Origin: JAUYIW01 sp043818555
GTDB taxonomy: Bacteria > Patescibacteriota > Patescibacteriia > UBA9934
Assembly: GCA_043818555.1 (NCBI GenBank)
Contig: JBDRFP010000016.1
Coordinates: 1 to 43,438, forward strand
Direction of reading: 5' to 3'
Length of the DNA stretch: 43,438 nucleotides
Positions 6,372 through 15,583 of this stretch are shown here, piece after piece (the first letter of the stretch is position 1; each line of letters opens with the position of its first letter). The position numbers were made by a program, and so were the translations under genes. The notes beneath the pieces were generated by a model. That model did not search any database and was not told the DNA's origin. It saw only the letters and a program-made list of their open reading frames with translations.

Positions 6372-7505
6372 ATGCGAATCGGCATTGACGCACGATTTTA
6401 TGGACCCAGAGTGGGAGGGGGCGGCATTGGTAGATATGTCGCTGAATTAGTTACCAATCTTCAACTTTTGGACCACAAAAATGAGTATGTACTCTTTCTC
6501 AAAAAGGAGAATTTTCATGAGTGCGTAATTACCAATCCAAACTTCTACAAGCAACTTGTTGATGTTCACTGGTACTCACTTCAAGAGCAGCGTCGAATGC
6601 CTCGCGAAGTTCGTCACGCCCGTGTGGACTTCATGCACTACCCTCACTGGAACGTGCCAATCTTCTCCCGAACACCTTTCCTGGTCACTATCCACGACCT
6701 CATACTTTTAGAAGATCCCAAGTCTGCACATGCCACCACGCGTGGCCCTCTAGTGCACGGATTTAAATACGCCGGCTTCCGAACTGTCATTGAAACCGCA
6801 ATCCACAAAAGCAAACACATTGTTGCGATTTCAGAATACACGAAAAATTCCATCCTTGAACACTTTGGAATTACGCCGGGAAAAATTACGGTCGTTCATA
6901 ATGGAGTTCAAGCTCCAAAACCTCCTGTTCGAGATGTGAGCTTAACAGCCCTTGGAGTTTACGAGCCGTATTTTTTGTACGTTGGCAATGCTTACCCGCA
7001 TAAAAATCTGGAAATGCTACTTCATGCATTTTCCGAGTTTGTCCGTGTGAATCCTTATGTTCAGCTGGTGATCGCCGGCAGACGCGATGTCTTTTCCCGC
7101 AGGCTTGAAAAGGAAGCTGCGGAAATCGGCATCCCAATCGGATCGGTTCGCTTTTTAGATTTACCGACCGACAACGAAATTGCGGCGCTATACCAACATG
7201 CAAAACTTTTCATATTTCCGTCGCGTATCGAAGGATTTGGGCTCCCGCCTCTTGAAGCGATGAGCTATGGCGTTCCGGTTGCGGCAGCTCACACATCGTC
7301 TCTCCCGGAAATTCTCTGCGATGGCGCCACCTTCTTTGATCCGGACGACATCGAAGCCTTAATCAAAATCATGCGCATTGCAGACAAGACGCCCGAATGG
7401 TTCGCCAACAAGACAAAACACGGCCGCGAGCTTGCAAGCAACTACACATGGGAACACGCCGCAAAATCCGTGCTCAACATTTACAACCACTTTCCAATTA
7501 TTTAG
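6372..7505 (+). CDS. GT4-family glycosyltransferase
   Basis: This 377-aa GT-B fold enzyme begins MRIGIDARFYGPRVGGGGIGRY, a typical family-4 N-terminus. FLYVGNAYPHKNLEMLLHAF lies in the donor domain, and IEGFGLPPLEAMSYGVPV gives the E-x7-E motif. I start it at the ATG at 6372 rather than the GTG two codons upstream, because an extended -10 box ends at 6365 and would give a leaderless message. It is the third GT4 enzyme of the locus. The acceptor is unknown. Confidence 0.88.
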   Translation: MRIGIDARFYGPRVGGGGIGRYVAELVTNLQLLDHKNEYVLFLKKENFHECVITNPNFYKQLVDVHWYSLQEQRRMPREVRHARVDFMHYPHWNVPIFSRTPFLVTIHDLILLEDPKSAHATTRGPLVHGFKYAGFRTVIETAIHKSKHIVAISEYTKNSILEHFGITPGKITVVHNGVQAPKPPVRDVSLTALGVYEPYFLYVGNAYPHKNLEMLLHAFSEFVRVNPYVQLVIAGRRDVFSRRLEKEAAEIGIPIGSVRFLDLPTDNEIAALYQHAKLFIFPSRIEGFGLPPLEAMSYGVPVAAAHTSSLPEILCDGATFFDPDDIEALIKIMRIADKTPEWFANKTKHGRELASNYTWEHAAKSVLNIYNHFPII

Positions 7506-7545
7506 TAATGAGTCGAAAAGTCTTAAGTCATAAAGCCCTCAAGAC

Positions 7546-10191
7546 ATGCCCCCACGCAAACAACAACTAAAAAAGCAAAAACCGGACGCGCCCGATGTGT
7601 CTATGATTTTTGACGATGCGCTCCCAAAGAACTTGAAATTTCATGGCATTGCCGAGAACCGCTCCAAAGCCCTTAAGCTTAAAACCGGTGGCCACGCTTC
7701 TCTTTCGCCTTACATCATCCACCTTGGAGATGAGCTTGAATTGCCGCAGGAAATTCAAAAGCCGGATCTGAAGGCCTTGGCTTCGAGCTTCATAATCGAT
7801 GATGAAGACGAAATCGAGGAACTGGTATTGCCTGAGGTGGAAGCGCCCTCAGCTTACGACCAGGCAATCGTGCATCAACTTAGGGAATCTGATTTTCAAA
7901 TTACAACAATCGATGAAATGCCGGACAAGGCAAAAATTGAATTGTACGAAAAAATTTCTGTACCGGAATTTACCGATGCCGGCGAGGCGATCGATATTTG
8001 CGCAGAGCTGATGCCTGAGGAGATTGTCGAAGAATCGATGGAGCTGGAAGGGCTAGCGGAGCTAGTGGAGCTAAAAGAAGAGGTCGAGGAGTTGCGCGAG
8101 GAGATCAAAGAGGTTGAGGGGCGCGAGGCTTTGACGAGCAGATCATGGACATGGATTAAGCTACCAAAGTTCAATACCCCCCTGCTGAACCGGCCGCACC
8201 ACAGGGCAATCGCGGCGTTCACTTTGCTGTCCTTTGCGCTTGTTTTACCTATTCAGGCGATGCAAACCTTCTCTGGCGAAAAAGATCGTAGCGTGGAAAT
8301 CACCAATGTCGGGGAAAGCGCAATCGACAACCTTATGCGCGGAGCGAGCGCGCTTGGAGCAGACCGGTTCGATGTTGCCGGCAGCGACTTTACCCGCGCT
8401 TCGCAAAACTTTGCGCAGGCCGAAAAATCACTCAGCGACATGAACAGCGCAATTTCCACGCTCGCCAGCGTAATTCCACAAACCGACCGCGCTTACAACT
8501 CGGCGCGCGGACTTATTACTGCTGGCCGCAACCTTTCCGAAGCCGCGGCCACGCTTGCGCAGGCCGGCGACGACTTATCAAGCGAATCCGCAATCGATAT
8601 TGTTACCAAGTTAAACGCGCTCGGCTCTTATGTTGAATCAGCTCTGCCAAAGGTGCAGGCTGCGGCAAGCGCGCTTGAAAATGTTGACCCTTCCGTAATC
8701 CCGGAGGACTACGCCGGGCTTGTTGAAACTTTAAAATCAACCACGCCACAGCTTGCGCTTTCCATGGAAGAGTTTCTAGAATTCTCAGACGCGCTTACAA
8801 TAATCATGGGCGGCGAAAGTAAAATGCGCTACCTTGTGACCTTCCAAAACAACACAGAGCTTCGCGCTACCGGAGGATTCATTGGAAGCTTTGCGCAGAT
8901 CGATATTCTAAACGGCGCAATCGACGAAATGAACATCCCGGGCGGTGGCGCGTACGATGTACAGGGACAGCTTTCGGAATTTGTGGCATCGCCGGAACCG
9001 CTAAGCTTAATCAACCCGCGCTGGGAATTCCACGACTCCAACTGGTTTGCCGACTTCCCAAGCTCAGCAAAGAAAACAATCTGGTTCTATGAAAAAGCCG
9101 GCGGACCAACTGTTGACGGACTAATCGCCATCAATGCAACGCTCATCCCAGAGCTTTTGGAAATCCTCGGGCCGGTTGAGATGCCGGGGTACGGGCGCAC
9201 AATCAATAGCGAAAACTTCTTGTTTGAAACACAAAAAATCGTAGAGTACGAATACGAAGAATTCGCGCAAGATGAAGACACAAACAAGCCAAAACAGTTT
9301 ATTGCCGATTTGGCGCCGATTCTTTTGGAGCGCCTCGAAGCCGCTGATATGCCTACAATGCTAGCAGTGCTCGATCTTATTGGTACCGGCTTAGTTCAAA
9401 AAGACGCTCAGCTCTATTTTGACAACAACACCCTGCAGGCAAAAATGGAAGAGCTCGGCTGGTCAGGGTCAATCAAACAAACTTCAGGCGATTACCTTCT
9501 TGTGGTTGACTCCAACCTTGGCGGAGGAAAAACCGACACTATAATCGACCAAAACATCGACCTGCAAATTGATGTTGATGAAGACGGTACGATCACAAAC
9601 ACGCTTACTGTTTCTAAAGAGCACCGCGGGCTTGCAAACGCGCTGTTTGAAGGGCAAAACAATGTGGACTACATGCGAATTTATGTTCCGCGCGGAAGCA
9701 CATTGGTGTCTGCAAGCGGGTTTGAAATTCCGCCGGTGGAATTGTTTGAAGATTCGGAATACTCGCTCACATACGACCACGACCTTGCGCTCATGATGGA
9801 CAATGTTGACCGCGACCCATTAAGTGGAACCGACATCTGGGAGGAAAGCGGCAAGACCGTATTTGGAAACTGGGTTCAGACAGCGCCCGGCGAAACTGAA
9901 ATCGTAACATTCACCTACATACTGCCGTACAAGTTAATGCAGGACAACGAATCTTCCGGATTGCTGGAACTCGCAAAGGCCAGGCTCGGGTTCAGGAATC
10001 TGGAAACATACGCCCTTGTGGTGCAAAAGCAGTCAGGGGTAGTTGCAAGAAGCACAAATGTAAGCCTTAACCTTCCGGATGACAGCAATGTTATTTGGAG
10101 TTCTGAGGCAGGGACAGACAACGAATCAAACATTTTGATTTCAAACGAACAAGACTCGTTGTTGCAATTTTTGATTGAGCACAAGCCTTAA
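7546..10191 (+). CDS. DUF4012-domain membrane-anchored surface protein
   Basis: An 881-aa protein. Residues 1-215 are acidic and probably cytoplasmic, with a short Glu-rich coiled-coil-like stretch near 160-195. A single membrane helix lies at about 221-239. The outside part has an alanine-rich helical region (about 260-410) and then the DUF4012 block: NNTELRATGGFIGSFA near residue 430, WFADFPSSAKKT near 505, and LLEILGPVEMPGYG. DUF4012 proteins occur in Gram-positive and CPR genomes, often beside glycan genes; their role is not settled. The start at 7546 has no SD. It is followed by another anchored repeat protein with the same topology, suggesting a two-gene envelope module. Confidence 0.85.
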   Translation: MPPRKQQLKKQKPDAPDVSMIFDDALPKNLKFHGIAENRSKALKLKTGGHASLSPYIIHLGDELELPQEIQKPDLKALASSFIIDDEDEIEELVLPEVEAPSAYDQAIVHQLRESDFQITTIDEMPDKAKIELYEKISVPEFTDAGEAIDICAELMPEEIVEESMELEGLAELVELKEEVEELREEIKEVEGREALTSRSWTWIKLPKFNTPLLNRPHHRAIAAFTLLSFALVLPIQAMQTFSGEKDRSVEITNVGESAIDNLMRGASALGADRFDVAGSDFTRASQNFAQAEKSLSDMNSAISTLASVIPQTDRAYNSARGLITAGRNLSEAAATLAQAGDDLSSESAIDIVTKLNALGSYVESALPKVQAAASALENVDPSVIPEDYAGLVETLKSTTPQLALSMEEFLEFSDALTIIMGGESKMRYLVTFQNNTELRATGGFIGSFAQIDILNGAIDEMNIPGGGAYDVQGQLSEFVASPEPLSLINPRWEFHDSNWFADFPSSAKKTIWFYEKAGGPTVDGLIAINATLIPELLEILGPVEMPGYGRTINSENFLFETQKIVEYEYEEFAQDEDTNKPKQFIADLAPILLERLEAADMPTMLAVLDLIGTGLVQKDAQLYFDNNTLQAKMEELGWSGSIKQTSGDYLLVVDSNLGGGKTDTIIDQNIDLQIDVDEDGTITNTLTVSKEHRGLANALFEGQNNVDYMRIYVPRGSTLVSASGFEIPPVELFEDSEYSLTYDHDLALMMDNVDRDPLSGTDIWEESGKTVFGNWVQTAPGETEIVTFTYILPYKLMQDNESSGLLELAKARLGFRNLETYALVVQKQSGVVARSTNVSLNLPDDSNVIWSSEAGTDNESNILISNEQDSLLQFLIEHKP

Positions 10192-10198
10192 CCTTGCC

Positions 10199-10251
10199 CC
10201 ACTTCCCAGCCATTTAAGTGGCGTTCGTGGACGAGACCGGACTAAAGTCCG
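10199..10251 (+). promoter_or_regulatory. Two hairpins before the next surface-protein gene
   Basis: CCACTT (10199-10204) pairs with AAGTGG (10216-10221), and CGGACT (10238-10243) pairs with AGTCCG (10246-10251). The second ends 2 nt before the SD-like GAAAGG (10254-10259) of the gene at 10266. No U-run follows, so a role in translation or mRNA processing is more likely than termination. Confidence 0.4.
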
Positions 10252-10265
10252 TTGAAAGGTAATAT

Positions 10266-12146
10266 ATGACAGAAAATAAACATCACAAAAAGTCCGGCAG
10301 TAAAAAAGACGAGACCGGAAAAACCGCCGAACATGAAAAGCCAGAAGCCGAAGATCAGATCACAACCAAAGAAGAGGAGATGATCGGGGAAGGCCTTGAG
10401 GCGATTTACGGCAAGGGAAAGACTGATTTTACAAAGCTTGACAGGGTCAACAACCGCCTGACGAATATTTTGCTTACCGCAGTAGTGGCCCTTGCGGTAG
10501 TAGCTGTTGCCGCCTGGGGAACATTTTTTGTGTACACAAAATACTTTGGAGACGCGACCGAAGATGCCTTCGACCTTGAAATCAACATTGATAATGAAAT
10601 CGTAAGCGGGCAGTCTACACTGATTGAAATTTTATACGTTAACCCAACTTCAGTGCCAATCGCCGATCTTGATTTGGAAGTGCGCCTTCCTTCAGCATTC
10701 CAGGTTGCCACGCTATCGCCTGTACCTGGAGATAGCGAAGAGCTAATCTGGGACATTGGCTACCTGCCTGCAGGGTCGGATGGCTCTATCGAAATTGAAG
10801 GTGTTTGGATTGCCGATGTTGTGTCATCAAGCCCGGTTCAAGTTTTTGCAAACTTTAGGCCATCCAACTTTAATGCAGACTTCCAGGACATTGCAACAGC
10901 TTATGTTTCCACCATTGAAAGTACTCTGACTCTTGATTTTGACGGGCCGGAAGAGGCAACGGCCGGAGATGCCCTGAAATATACTGTGAAGCTTGAGAAC
11001 ACAGGCGAGGTGCCACTTGAAAATATTGAAGTTCAGCTTGAACTGCCTGATGGGTTCTATTTGGAAAACAGCAGCCCGGAGATTGAAGCCGGAGCCGCGC
11101 CAGTATGGAACATTGAAAGCGTTGCCGAGGGCGAAATTGTCGAGCTGGTTCTTACCGGTTCGTTTGCTGCAGACAATGAAGGGTTTGAGTATTTTGAAAT
11201 CGAAGCAGGCTTAGTGGTAGACGATCGATTCCTGCGTCAGGCTACGGCCGAAGGGTTCACCGATGTTACGGGCATGGACTTGTCGCTCCAGTTGGTCGCC
11301 TCAGGGTCAACAGAGGACATCGCAATTGACATGGGCAGCGACCTGAGGGTTTCGATCGCTTTCCAAAATACCGGTGAGGAAGACATGGACGATTTGGAGC
11401 TTTTGCTAGACTTTTCAGCAGACAAGCGCATGCCAATAACTTGGAACACAGCGGAGCTCAACGACGGCGCCCTTACAAACGAAGGCATATTCTGGGACTC
11501 AGACACAATCGAAACGGTCGCCACTGGAGAGCGTCGTGTCCTAAACTTAATCTTCCCAATCGAATCCACTGTTGATTCAAGCGAAGCTGACAATATTACC
11601 ATCACTGTTATTGCCTCAGTAGGCAAGAATGAAGTGCGATCTTCGCCCATTGTAGTGTCGGTCAACACAGAAGCGTCCTTTGCGGCAGATGTCCGCTACT
11701 ACAACGAACAGGGCGCGCCACTTGGCGGCGGTCCGATCCCTCCTGAAGTCGGGCAGACCACTACCTACCGGGCTTACTGGGAAGTGTCAAACTCCCTGCA
11801 CGATTTAAACGATGTTCGAGTAACGGCTGCGCTGCCGCCGCATGTTGTATGGGTTGGCCAAAGTGCCACTGACCTGGGATCGATTAGCTTTAACGAGGAC
11901 TCAAACACGATTACCTGGACAATCACATCGTTGCCGGCTTCTGTAACTCGCGTAGGCGCTAACTTTGCATTATCGATCACACCGGACGAAGATGATATTG
12001 CCAAGTTCGTTAAGTTAATTTCAGGCAGCAGCTTTACCGGAACCGACGCTACTACCGGGTCGCTCCTGCAAAAAGCAACAGAGAGTTTAACGACCGATCT
12101 GGTAAATGACGAATATGCCGAAGGGTTGGGGGTGGTGGTGGAATAG
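10266..12146 (+). CDS. Membrane-anchored protein with repeated beta-sandwich (DUF11/CARDB-like) domains
   Basis: A 626-aa protein. The charged cytoplasmic N-terminus (1-63) is followed by a membrane helix at about 66-92. The extracellular part has four or so repeats of roughly 110-120 residues, each with a pattern such as YTVKLENTGEVPLENIEVQLELP. This pattern is typical of DUF11/CARDB-like adhesive or structural beta-sandwich domains. The start has an SD (GAAAGG) at 6-nt spacing. It probably forms an operon with the DUF4012 gene 74 nt upstream and ends in a terminator at 12180-12208. A structural surface role is inferred. Confidence 0.8.
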   Translation: MTENKHHKKSGSKKDETGKTAEHEKPEAEDQITTKEEEMIGEGLEAIYGKGKTDFTKLDRVNNRLTNILLTAVVALAVVAVAAWGTFFVYTKYFGDATEDAFDLEINIDNEIVSGQSTLIEILYVNPTSVPIADLDLEVRLPSAFQVATLSPVPGDSEELIWDIGYLPAGSDGSIEIEGVWIADVVSSSPVQVFANFRPSNFNADFQDIATAYVSTIESTLTLDFDGPEEATAGDALKYTVKLENTGEVPLENIEVQLELPDGFYLENSSPEIEAGAAPVWNIESVAEGEIVELVLTGSFAADNEGFEYFEIEAGLVVDDRFLRQATAEGFTDVTGMDLSLQLVASGSTEDIAIDMGSDLRVSIAFQNTGEEDMDDLELLLDFSADKRMPITWNTAELNDGALTNEGIFWDSDTIETVATGERRVLNLIFPIESTVDSSEADNITITVIASVGKNEVRSSPIVVSVNTEASFAADVRYYNEQGAPLGGGPIPPEVGQTTTYRAYWEVSNSLHDLNDVRVTAALPPHVVWVGQSATDLGSISFNEDSNTITWTITSLPASVTRVGANFALSITPDEDDIAKFVKLISGSSFTGTDATTGSLLQKATESLTTDLVNDEYAEGLGVVVE

Positions 12147-12179
12147 AGGCGGGCGGGAACTACAGACCGACAAACAAGA

Positions 12180-12208
12180 GGCGCGAGATGATCGCGTCTT
12201 TTTTGTTT
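12180..12208 (+). terminator. Rho-independent terminator
   Basis: GGCGCGA (12180-12186) pairs with TCGCGTC (12192-12198) around GATGA, followed by TTTTTTGTTT. Upstream AAACAAGA extends the stem into the T-run. Confidence 0.75.
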
Positions 12209-12210
12209 CC

Positions 12211-12373
12211 TTGTCATCCTGAGCGAACGCTCAAGGCTTAGCGCCACCCTTCGTCAAGACTTCGGGGTGGTCCTCCGTAGCCTTGGCGAAGGAGGAAAGG
12301 GAGGCTACTTGACGATCGCGCATCGGGAAACGCTAACCACCCCCTACCCCTCCTTGAAAAGGAGGGGGGACGA
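12211..12373. repeat. Composite repeat-rich intergenic segment
   Basis: Several short repeat types are packed together. These are a CATCCTGAGCG REP-like unit, CCGTAGCCTTGGCGAAGGAGG (a unit recurring near 15660), and the hairpin CCCCTCCTTGAAAAGGAGGGG. I see no gene here. Confidence 0.5.
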
Positions 12374-12420
12374 ATCAAAAAAACACGGCCACCCGCGTCT
12401 CTTAACCTCCCTCAACCTCC

Positions 12421-13365
12421 CTATCGTCCCGTTGTCAGTCGTTTCCCAACCCGATACATCGAATACAAAAAATGCTTGGTTGGTAAATCAAATGTGCCCG
12501 GCATTTCAACAACCTCACCGCCGTAACCTTGCTTGTAGCGGGTAAGTCCGGCCCAAGAATGCTTAGGCCCGGCGTCAACCGGAGCAATGCCCCAAAAATC
12601 AAATTTTAACATCCCGGAATCGATCGCGTCCTCAATCAAAAACCAATGCAGCGCATATTGGGCCATTACATTCCGATGCAAATTGCTGGTTGCGCCATGC
12701 AAGTACGAACGCGTGCCTGCAAAATCCATCATAATGTTCATTGCAACTGGCCGGTCGTCATAGAATGCGGCCGCCAAACTCGCTCGCGCTTCACCGTCCT
12801 TCATAGCTTCAAGCATTGTTTTGTAATAAACATCAGGATGAGCCACAAACTTATCGCGCTGGGTAGTCTGGTCCATGAGCCGCATAAAATCATCAAACGA
12901 CTCCACATCCACAAACCTACACTCAACCCCTTTTCGATTAGAAAGACCAATGTTGTATCTGGTCTTGGACTTCATCTCGCCCATAAGCTTTTCCTTGCCC
13001 TGAGTGAGATCGAGCATGAGCGTTGTTGATGGCTGAACATCGTACACCTTAAGCATGTGTGATTCCTCCAAAGGCTCCACACGCAAGAACATGGCGCCCG
13101 GAAGCTCTTCGCGAATGACCTCGCTCCTTTTTTCAAGACTCGCGTTGCCCAGCGGCCCTTTTGGCAAATACCAATAATACTGCCCAAGTGGCAAATCCAT
13201 TTTTATCGCCTGACCAATCACAACCTTTCCATCGACTTGCCGATACACCCGTTCTACCTGCCGGCTGAGCGTGCGCTGAAAAACGCCCCACTCCCAAGAC
13301 TGAAGAAACGCACCGTAAGGAGGCGCGTGCTCGATTATAAGATTGTTCCATTGTTTGCGATCCAT
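12421..13365 (-). CDS. FemAB-family peptidoglycan bridge aminoacyltransferase
   Basis: This 314-aa protein of the FemABX (GNAT-fold) family transfers amino acids from aminoacyl-tRNA to the peptidoglycan precursor in characterised members. Features seen are PYGAFLQSWEWGVFQ at the N-terminus, the YYWYLPKGPLG strand, KTRYNIGLSNRKGV, and DFAGTRSYLHGATSNLHRN followed by KFDFWGIAP, all typical of the family. The C-terminus has TRYKQGYGGEVVEMPGTFDL. No signal peptide is present, consistent with cytoplasmic action. It lies upstream of ruvA in the opposite transcriptional order and is separated from it by a repeat. Confidence 0.85.
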   Translation of the reverse strand: MDRKQWNNLIIEHAPPYGAFLQSWEWGVFQRTLSRQVERVYRQVDGKVVIGQAIKMDLPLGQYYWYLPKGPLGNASLEKRSEVIREELPGAMFLRVEPLEESHMLKVYDVQPSTTLMLDLTQGKEKLMGEMKSKTRYNIGLSNRKGVECRFVDVESFDDFMRLMDQTTQRDKFVAHPDVYYKTMLEAMKDGEARASLAAAFYDDRPVAMNIMMDFAGTRSYLHGATSNLHRNVMAQYALHWFLIEDAIDSGMLKFDFWGIAPVDAGPKHSWAGLTRYKQGYGGEVVEMPGTFDLPTKHFLYSMYRVGKRLTTGR

Positions 13366-13374
13366 GGAGTAAAA

Positions 13375-13435
13375 GTAGATAGTAGATAGTAGACGTCGTC
13401 AAGAACATCTACTGTCTACTGTTTACTGTCTACCC
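13375..13435. repeat. AGTAGATAGTAGAC inverted repeat
   Basis: The left arm has AGTAGATAGTAGATAGTAGAC and the right arm CTACTGTCTACTGTTTACTGTC, forming an imperfect inverted repeat between femAB and ruvA. The same family occurs at 5061-5090, 21721-21738 and 24409-24477. Confidence 0.7.
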
Positions 13436-13438
13436 ACG

Positions 13439-13978
13439 TTATTTACCCAGCATCTTCAATGCCGCCCTAATCCTATCTTCAACCGTGTCGCCGGTAACTT
13501 CGCGGATAATGTGAACGCAGTCCTTGCGCGAATATCCCAGACTCATTAACGCCTCGAGCGTGTCAGTGTCTTCAATCTGATCCTCTTCCTGCACAAGCAC
13601 ACCCTTAAGCTCAAGAATGATTTTCTGAGCCGTCTTTGTGCCAACTCCTGAAATGCTGGTAAGGAATCCCAAGTCGCCCTTTAGGATACGGTCGGCGATC
13701 TCGTCGCGCGACCCTACGCTCAAAATCTTCTGCGCCAACTTGGTACCGACCCCTGAAATATCAATCAGCTTTTCAAACAGCTCTTTCATCCCAGTGTCAG
13801 TAAATCCGTACAGCTCCCGACGATCCTCGCGTACATAGTCGTGGATGTAGAGCTCCAGAGCGTCTTCAACAATAGCATCAAACCCGACCGAATAAACTTC
13901 ATACCCAACGCCACCAACAAGCAAAATTAACTTGCCGGGCGTCGCCGATCGAACTATGCCGTTTAAGTAAGCAATCAT
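13439..13978 (-). CDS. ruvA: Holliday junction branch-migration protein RuvA
   Basis: This 179-aa protein is the DNA-binding subunit that loads the RuvB motor onto four-way junctions. Domain I (OB fold) starts MIAYLNGIVRSATPGKLIL. Domain II has two helix-hairpin-helix motifs, LIDISGVGTKLAQKIL and LTSISGVGTKTAQKII. Domain III at the C-terminus (LEALMSLGYSRKDCVHII) is the flexible RuvB-contact part. Slightly short compared with the roughly 200-aa norm, mostly in the linker. No ruvB or ruvC lies nearby in this window. Confidence 0.95.
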   Translation of the reverse strand: MIAYLNGIVRSATPGKLILLVGGVGYEVYSVGFDAIVEDALELYIHDYVREDRRELYGFTDTGMKELFEKLIDISGVGTKLAQKILSVGSRDEIADRILKGDLGFLTSISGVGTKTAQKIILELKGVLVQEEDQIEDTDTLEALMSLGYSRKDCVHIIREVTGDTVEDRIRAALKMLGK

Positions 13979-14071
13979 ACTCTTAAAAATTGGCTATTGA
14001 GAAATTAGAAAATGGAAAATAGCCTTTGAAAACCAACCTCTAACCTCTAATTTCCAAACAGCTACTTTCTA

Positions 14072-15286
14072 TCACGCTACGCCCTTGCGGTCAATTAATA
14101 ATTGGGCCTGCTGAATGTGGCGAGTCATTTCCAAAGTGTGCTCGCCAAAATCGATTTTTAGTGTTGGATCAAGCGCCAATTCAATCACCTGTTCCATCAC
14201 ACCCGCTCGACCCGGTCCAAATGGAATCTTCAAAACATCAAAGACTTCATCAGCTGAAAGCCCGGCGCTTGCGAGCAGCTCTTTGATTCTTTTCTTGCGC
14301 CTCAATTCAGCTTCGGCTCGACGATTCTTGCGCCTCTCCGGCGCGGCCATCTCTTCGGAAAGTAAAAAATTCATTACCGGCCGGAAGTCTGCGCTGAACA
14401 CGCCTTCGTGGTAATGCAGGCTGCCGACTGTGGCGTCCAAAAACAAGGCCGCAAGCTGTAAATCAAGCGCGTCGTCCGCGTCAAAACCGGCCTTATGCGC
14501 ACGCGCGCGCAACAGGTCAAACCTAGACCTGTCCGGCCCTTCGCGGAAAAACAAAATCGCGTCCATATGATGGCGCACTATCCACGTTAGCATCCTGCGA
14601 TCGCGCTGCATTAGTCGATAAACTTCGCCTACCGCTTCTCGTGTTGCAAGAAATTGATCGCTCGCGCCAATCCGGGCATGGTCAGAGTAGTGCGCCTTAA
14701 TCTCGTACTCGTCGTAAAACTTTGCGCAAAGATCAGTGTTAGAAAGGTCGGCACGCTTGGTCTGGAATGCCTTTGCGAGCTTGAGAAACTTAGCCATGGA
14801 TTCCTGAGTGGCGTGACGACGCTTGCCGCGACGACCCTGACTAAACCCTTCGGCGTCCCCCTTAGACCCGGCAGGAGCGTCAAACCAAATAGTAACAGGT
14901 TTGCCAATGTCATGCACGAGCGCGAATGCCATGAGCGTAGCCGCGTTCTCGCGAATGGTCTGCTCAATCTCGTCAATTTCAGGCTTAAGATGTTTATGCC
15001 TGGCGAATTCGTCAATCTGTATGAGCGATGCTCCATTTTCAACTGCCATGAGTCCGGCAATAATCCGTATTATGTGAGAATCGACCGACCACCCTTCGCT
15101 GTGCCATTCGGCCGACTGCGGAGTTGTTCTGTACGCCTTTAGCGCCGGCGCCTTTTTTTCTGCCCGTTCCAGCTCTTCACTGGCTAGACGCAGGTTATCT
15201 GAAGTTAAAACAAAAGTATCCAACCAGGCTAGAAATGGCATGGTATCAATATGCTGCTGTTTTTTCGATAAAGCCTTATCAAACAT
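14072..15286 (-). CDS. HD-domain protein (predicted metal-dependent phosphohydrolase)
   Basis: This 404-aa soluble protein has an HD-superfamily core. His71 lies in SVDSHIIRIIAG, the H125-D126 pair in FALVHDIGKP, followed by SDHARIGA and RHHMDAILFF, the order of metal ligands expected for HD hydrolases. A basic linker (about 330-350) and a small C-terminal domain follow. The layout recalls the HD part of tRNA nucleotidyltransferases, but no nucleotidyltransferase domain is present. Substrate unknown. An extended -10 box lies 6 nt before the ATG, so the mRNA is probably leaderless. Confidence 0.7.
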   Translation of the reverse strand: MFDKALSKKQQHIDTMPFLAWLDTFVLTSDNLRLASEELERAEKKAPALKAYRTTPQSAEWHSEGWSVDSHIIRIIAGLMAVENGASLIQIDEFARHKHLKPEIDEIEQTIRENAATLMAFALVHDIGKPVTIWFDAPAGSKGDAEGFSQGRRGKRRHATQESMAKFLKLAKAFQTKRADLSNTDLCAKFYDEYEIKAHYSDHARIGASDQFLATREAVGEVYRLMQRDRRMLTWIVRHHMDAILFFREGPDRSRFDLLRARAHKAGFDADDALDLQLAALFLDATVGSLHYHEGVFSADFRPVMNFLLSEEMAAPERRKNRRAEAELRRKKRIKELLASAGLSADEVFDVLKIPFGPGRAGVMEQVIELALDPTLKIDFGEHTLEMTRHIQQAQLLIDRKGVA

Positions 15287-15292
15287 GAGTGC

Positions 15293-15301
15293 ATTATATC
15301 A
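15293..15301 (-). promoter_or_regulatory. Extended -10 promoter, leaderless start of HD gene
   Basis: On the minus strand TGATATAAT is followed by 6 nt and then the ATG at 15286. No -35 box is apparent. Confidence 0.65.
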
Positions 15302-15377
15302 GAAAAAGCGTTAAATTATATTGAAAACAAAAAATGACTAGTTTTAGCCACATTGTTTCTTGCTTGCCCGACAGCTA

Positions 15378-15406
15378 TTGACAAAACCGGCTGTTTGTGG
15401 TAGATT
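15378..15406 (+). promoter_or_regulatory. Strong promoter of an isolated small transcription unit
   Basis: TTGACA (15378-15383), exactly 17 nt, TAGATT (15401-15406), also with an extended TG before the -10. The next terminator is at 15584-15618, so the transcript would be about 205 nt. Confidence 0.7.
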
Positions 15407-15460
15407 ACCTCCTTCGTCTTGGGGGGTCAACAACGAGGGAAAGGAGGAGGTCATGAACAC

Positions 15461-15511
15461 ATGATTTCGAAACGATTCCGCCGACACAACGGACTGACGC
15501 TGGAGGCCTAG
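15461..15511 (+). CDS. Possible 16-residue peptide MISKRFRRHNGLTLEA
   Basis: The strong SD is followed by ATG AAC ACA TGA (15453-15464), and the next ATG overlaps that stop. It starts a 16-residue basic peptide ending at TAG 15511. The peptide has a short positive leader followed by GLTLE, vaguely like a type IV prepilin cleavage site, but no hydrophobic segment follows. It could be a leader peptide or chance; only the SD supports it. Confidence 0.25.
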   Translation: MISKRFRRHNGLTLEA

Positions 15512-15583
15512 AGCTTCGCGTCAACCTCAGAATCTTTCTTGAGCCCACGACGCGTCTTACTAAAAAACTCTTGAACTTGCGGT

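Noticed and set aside
13375..13435. CRISPR-like short repeats
   Set aside because: The units are degenerate inverted repeats without regular spacers, and no cas gene is present.
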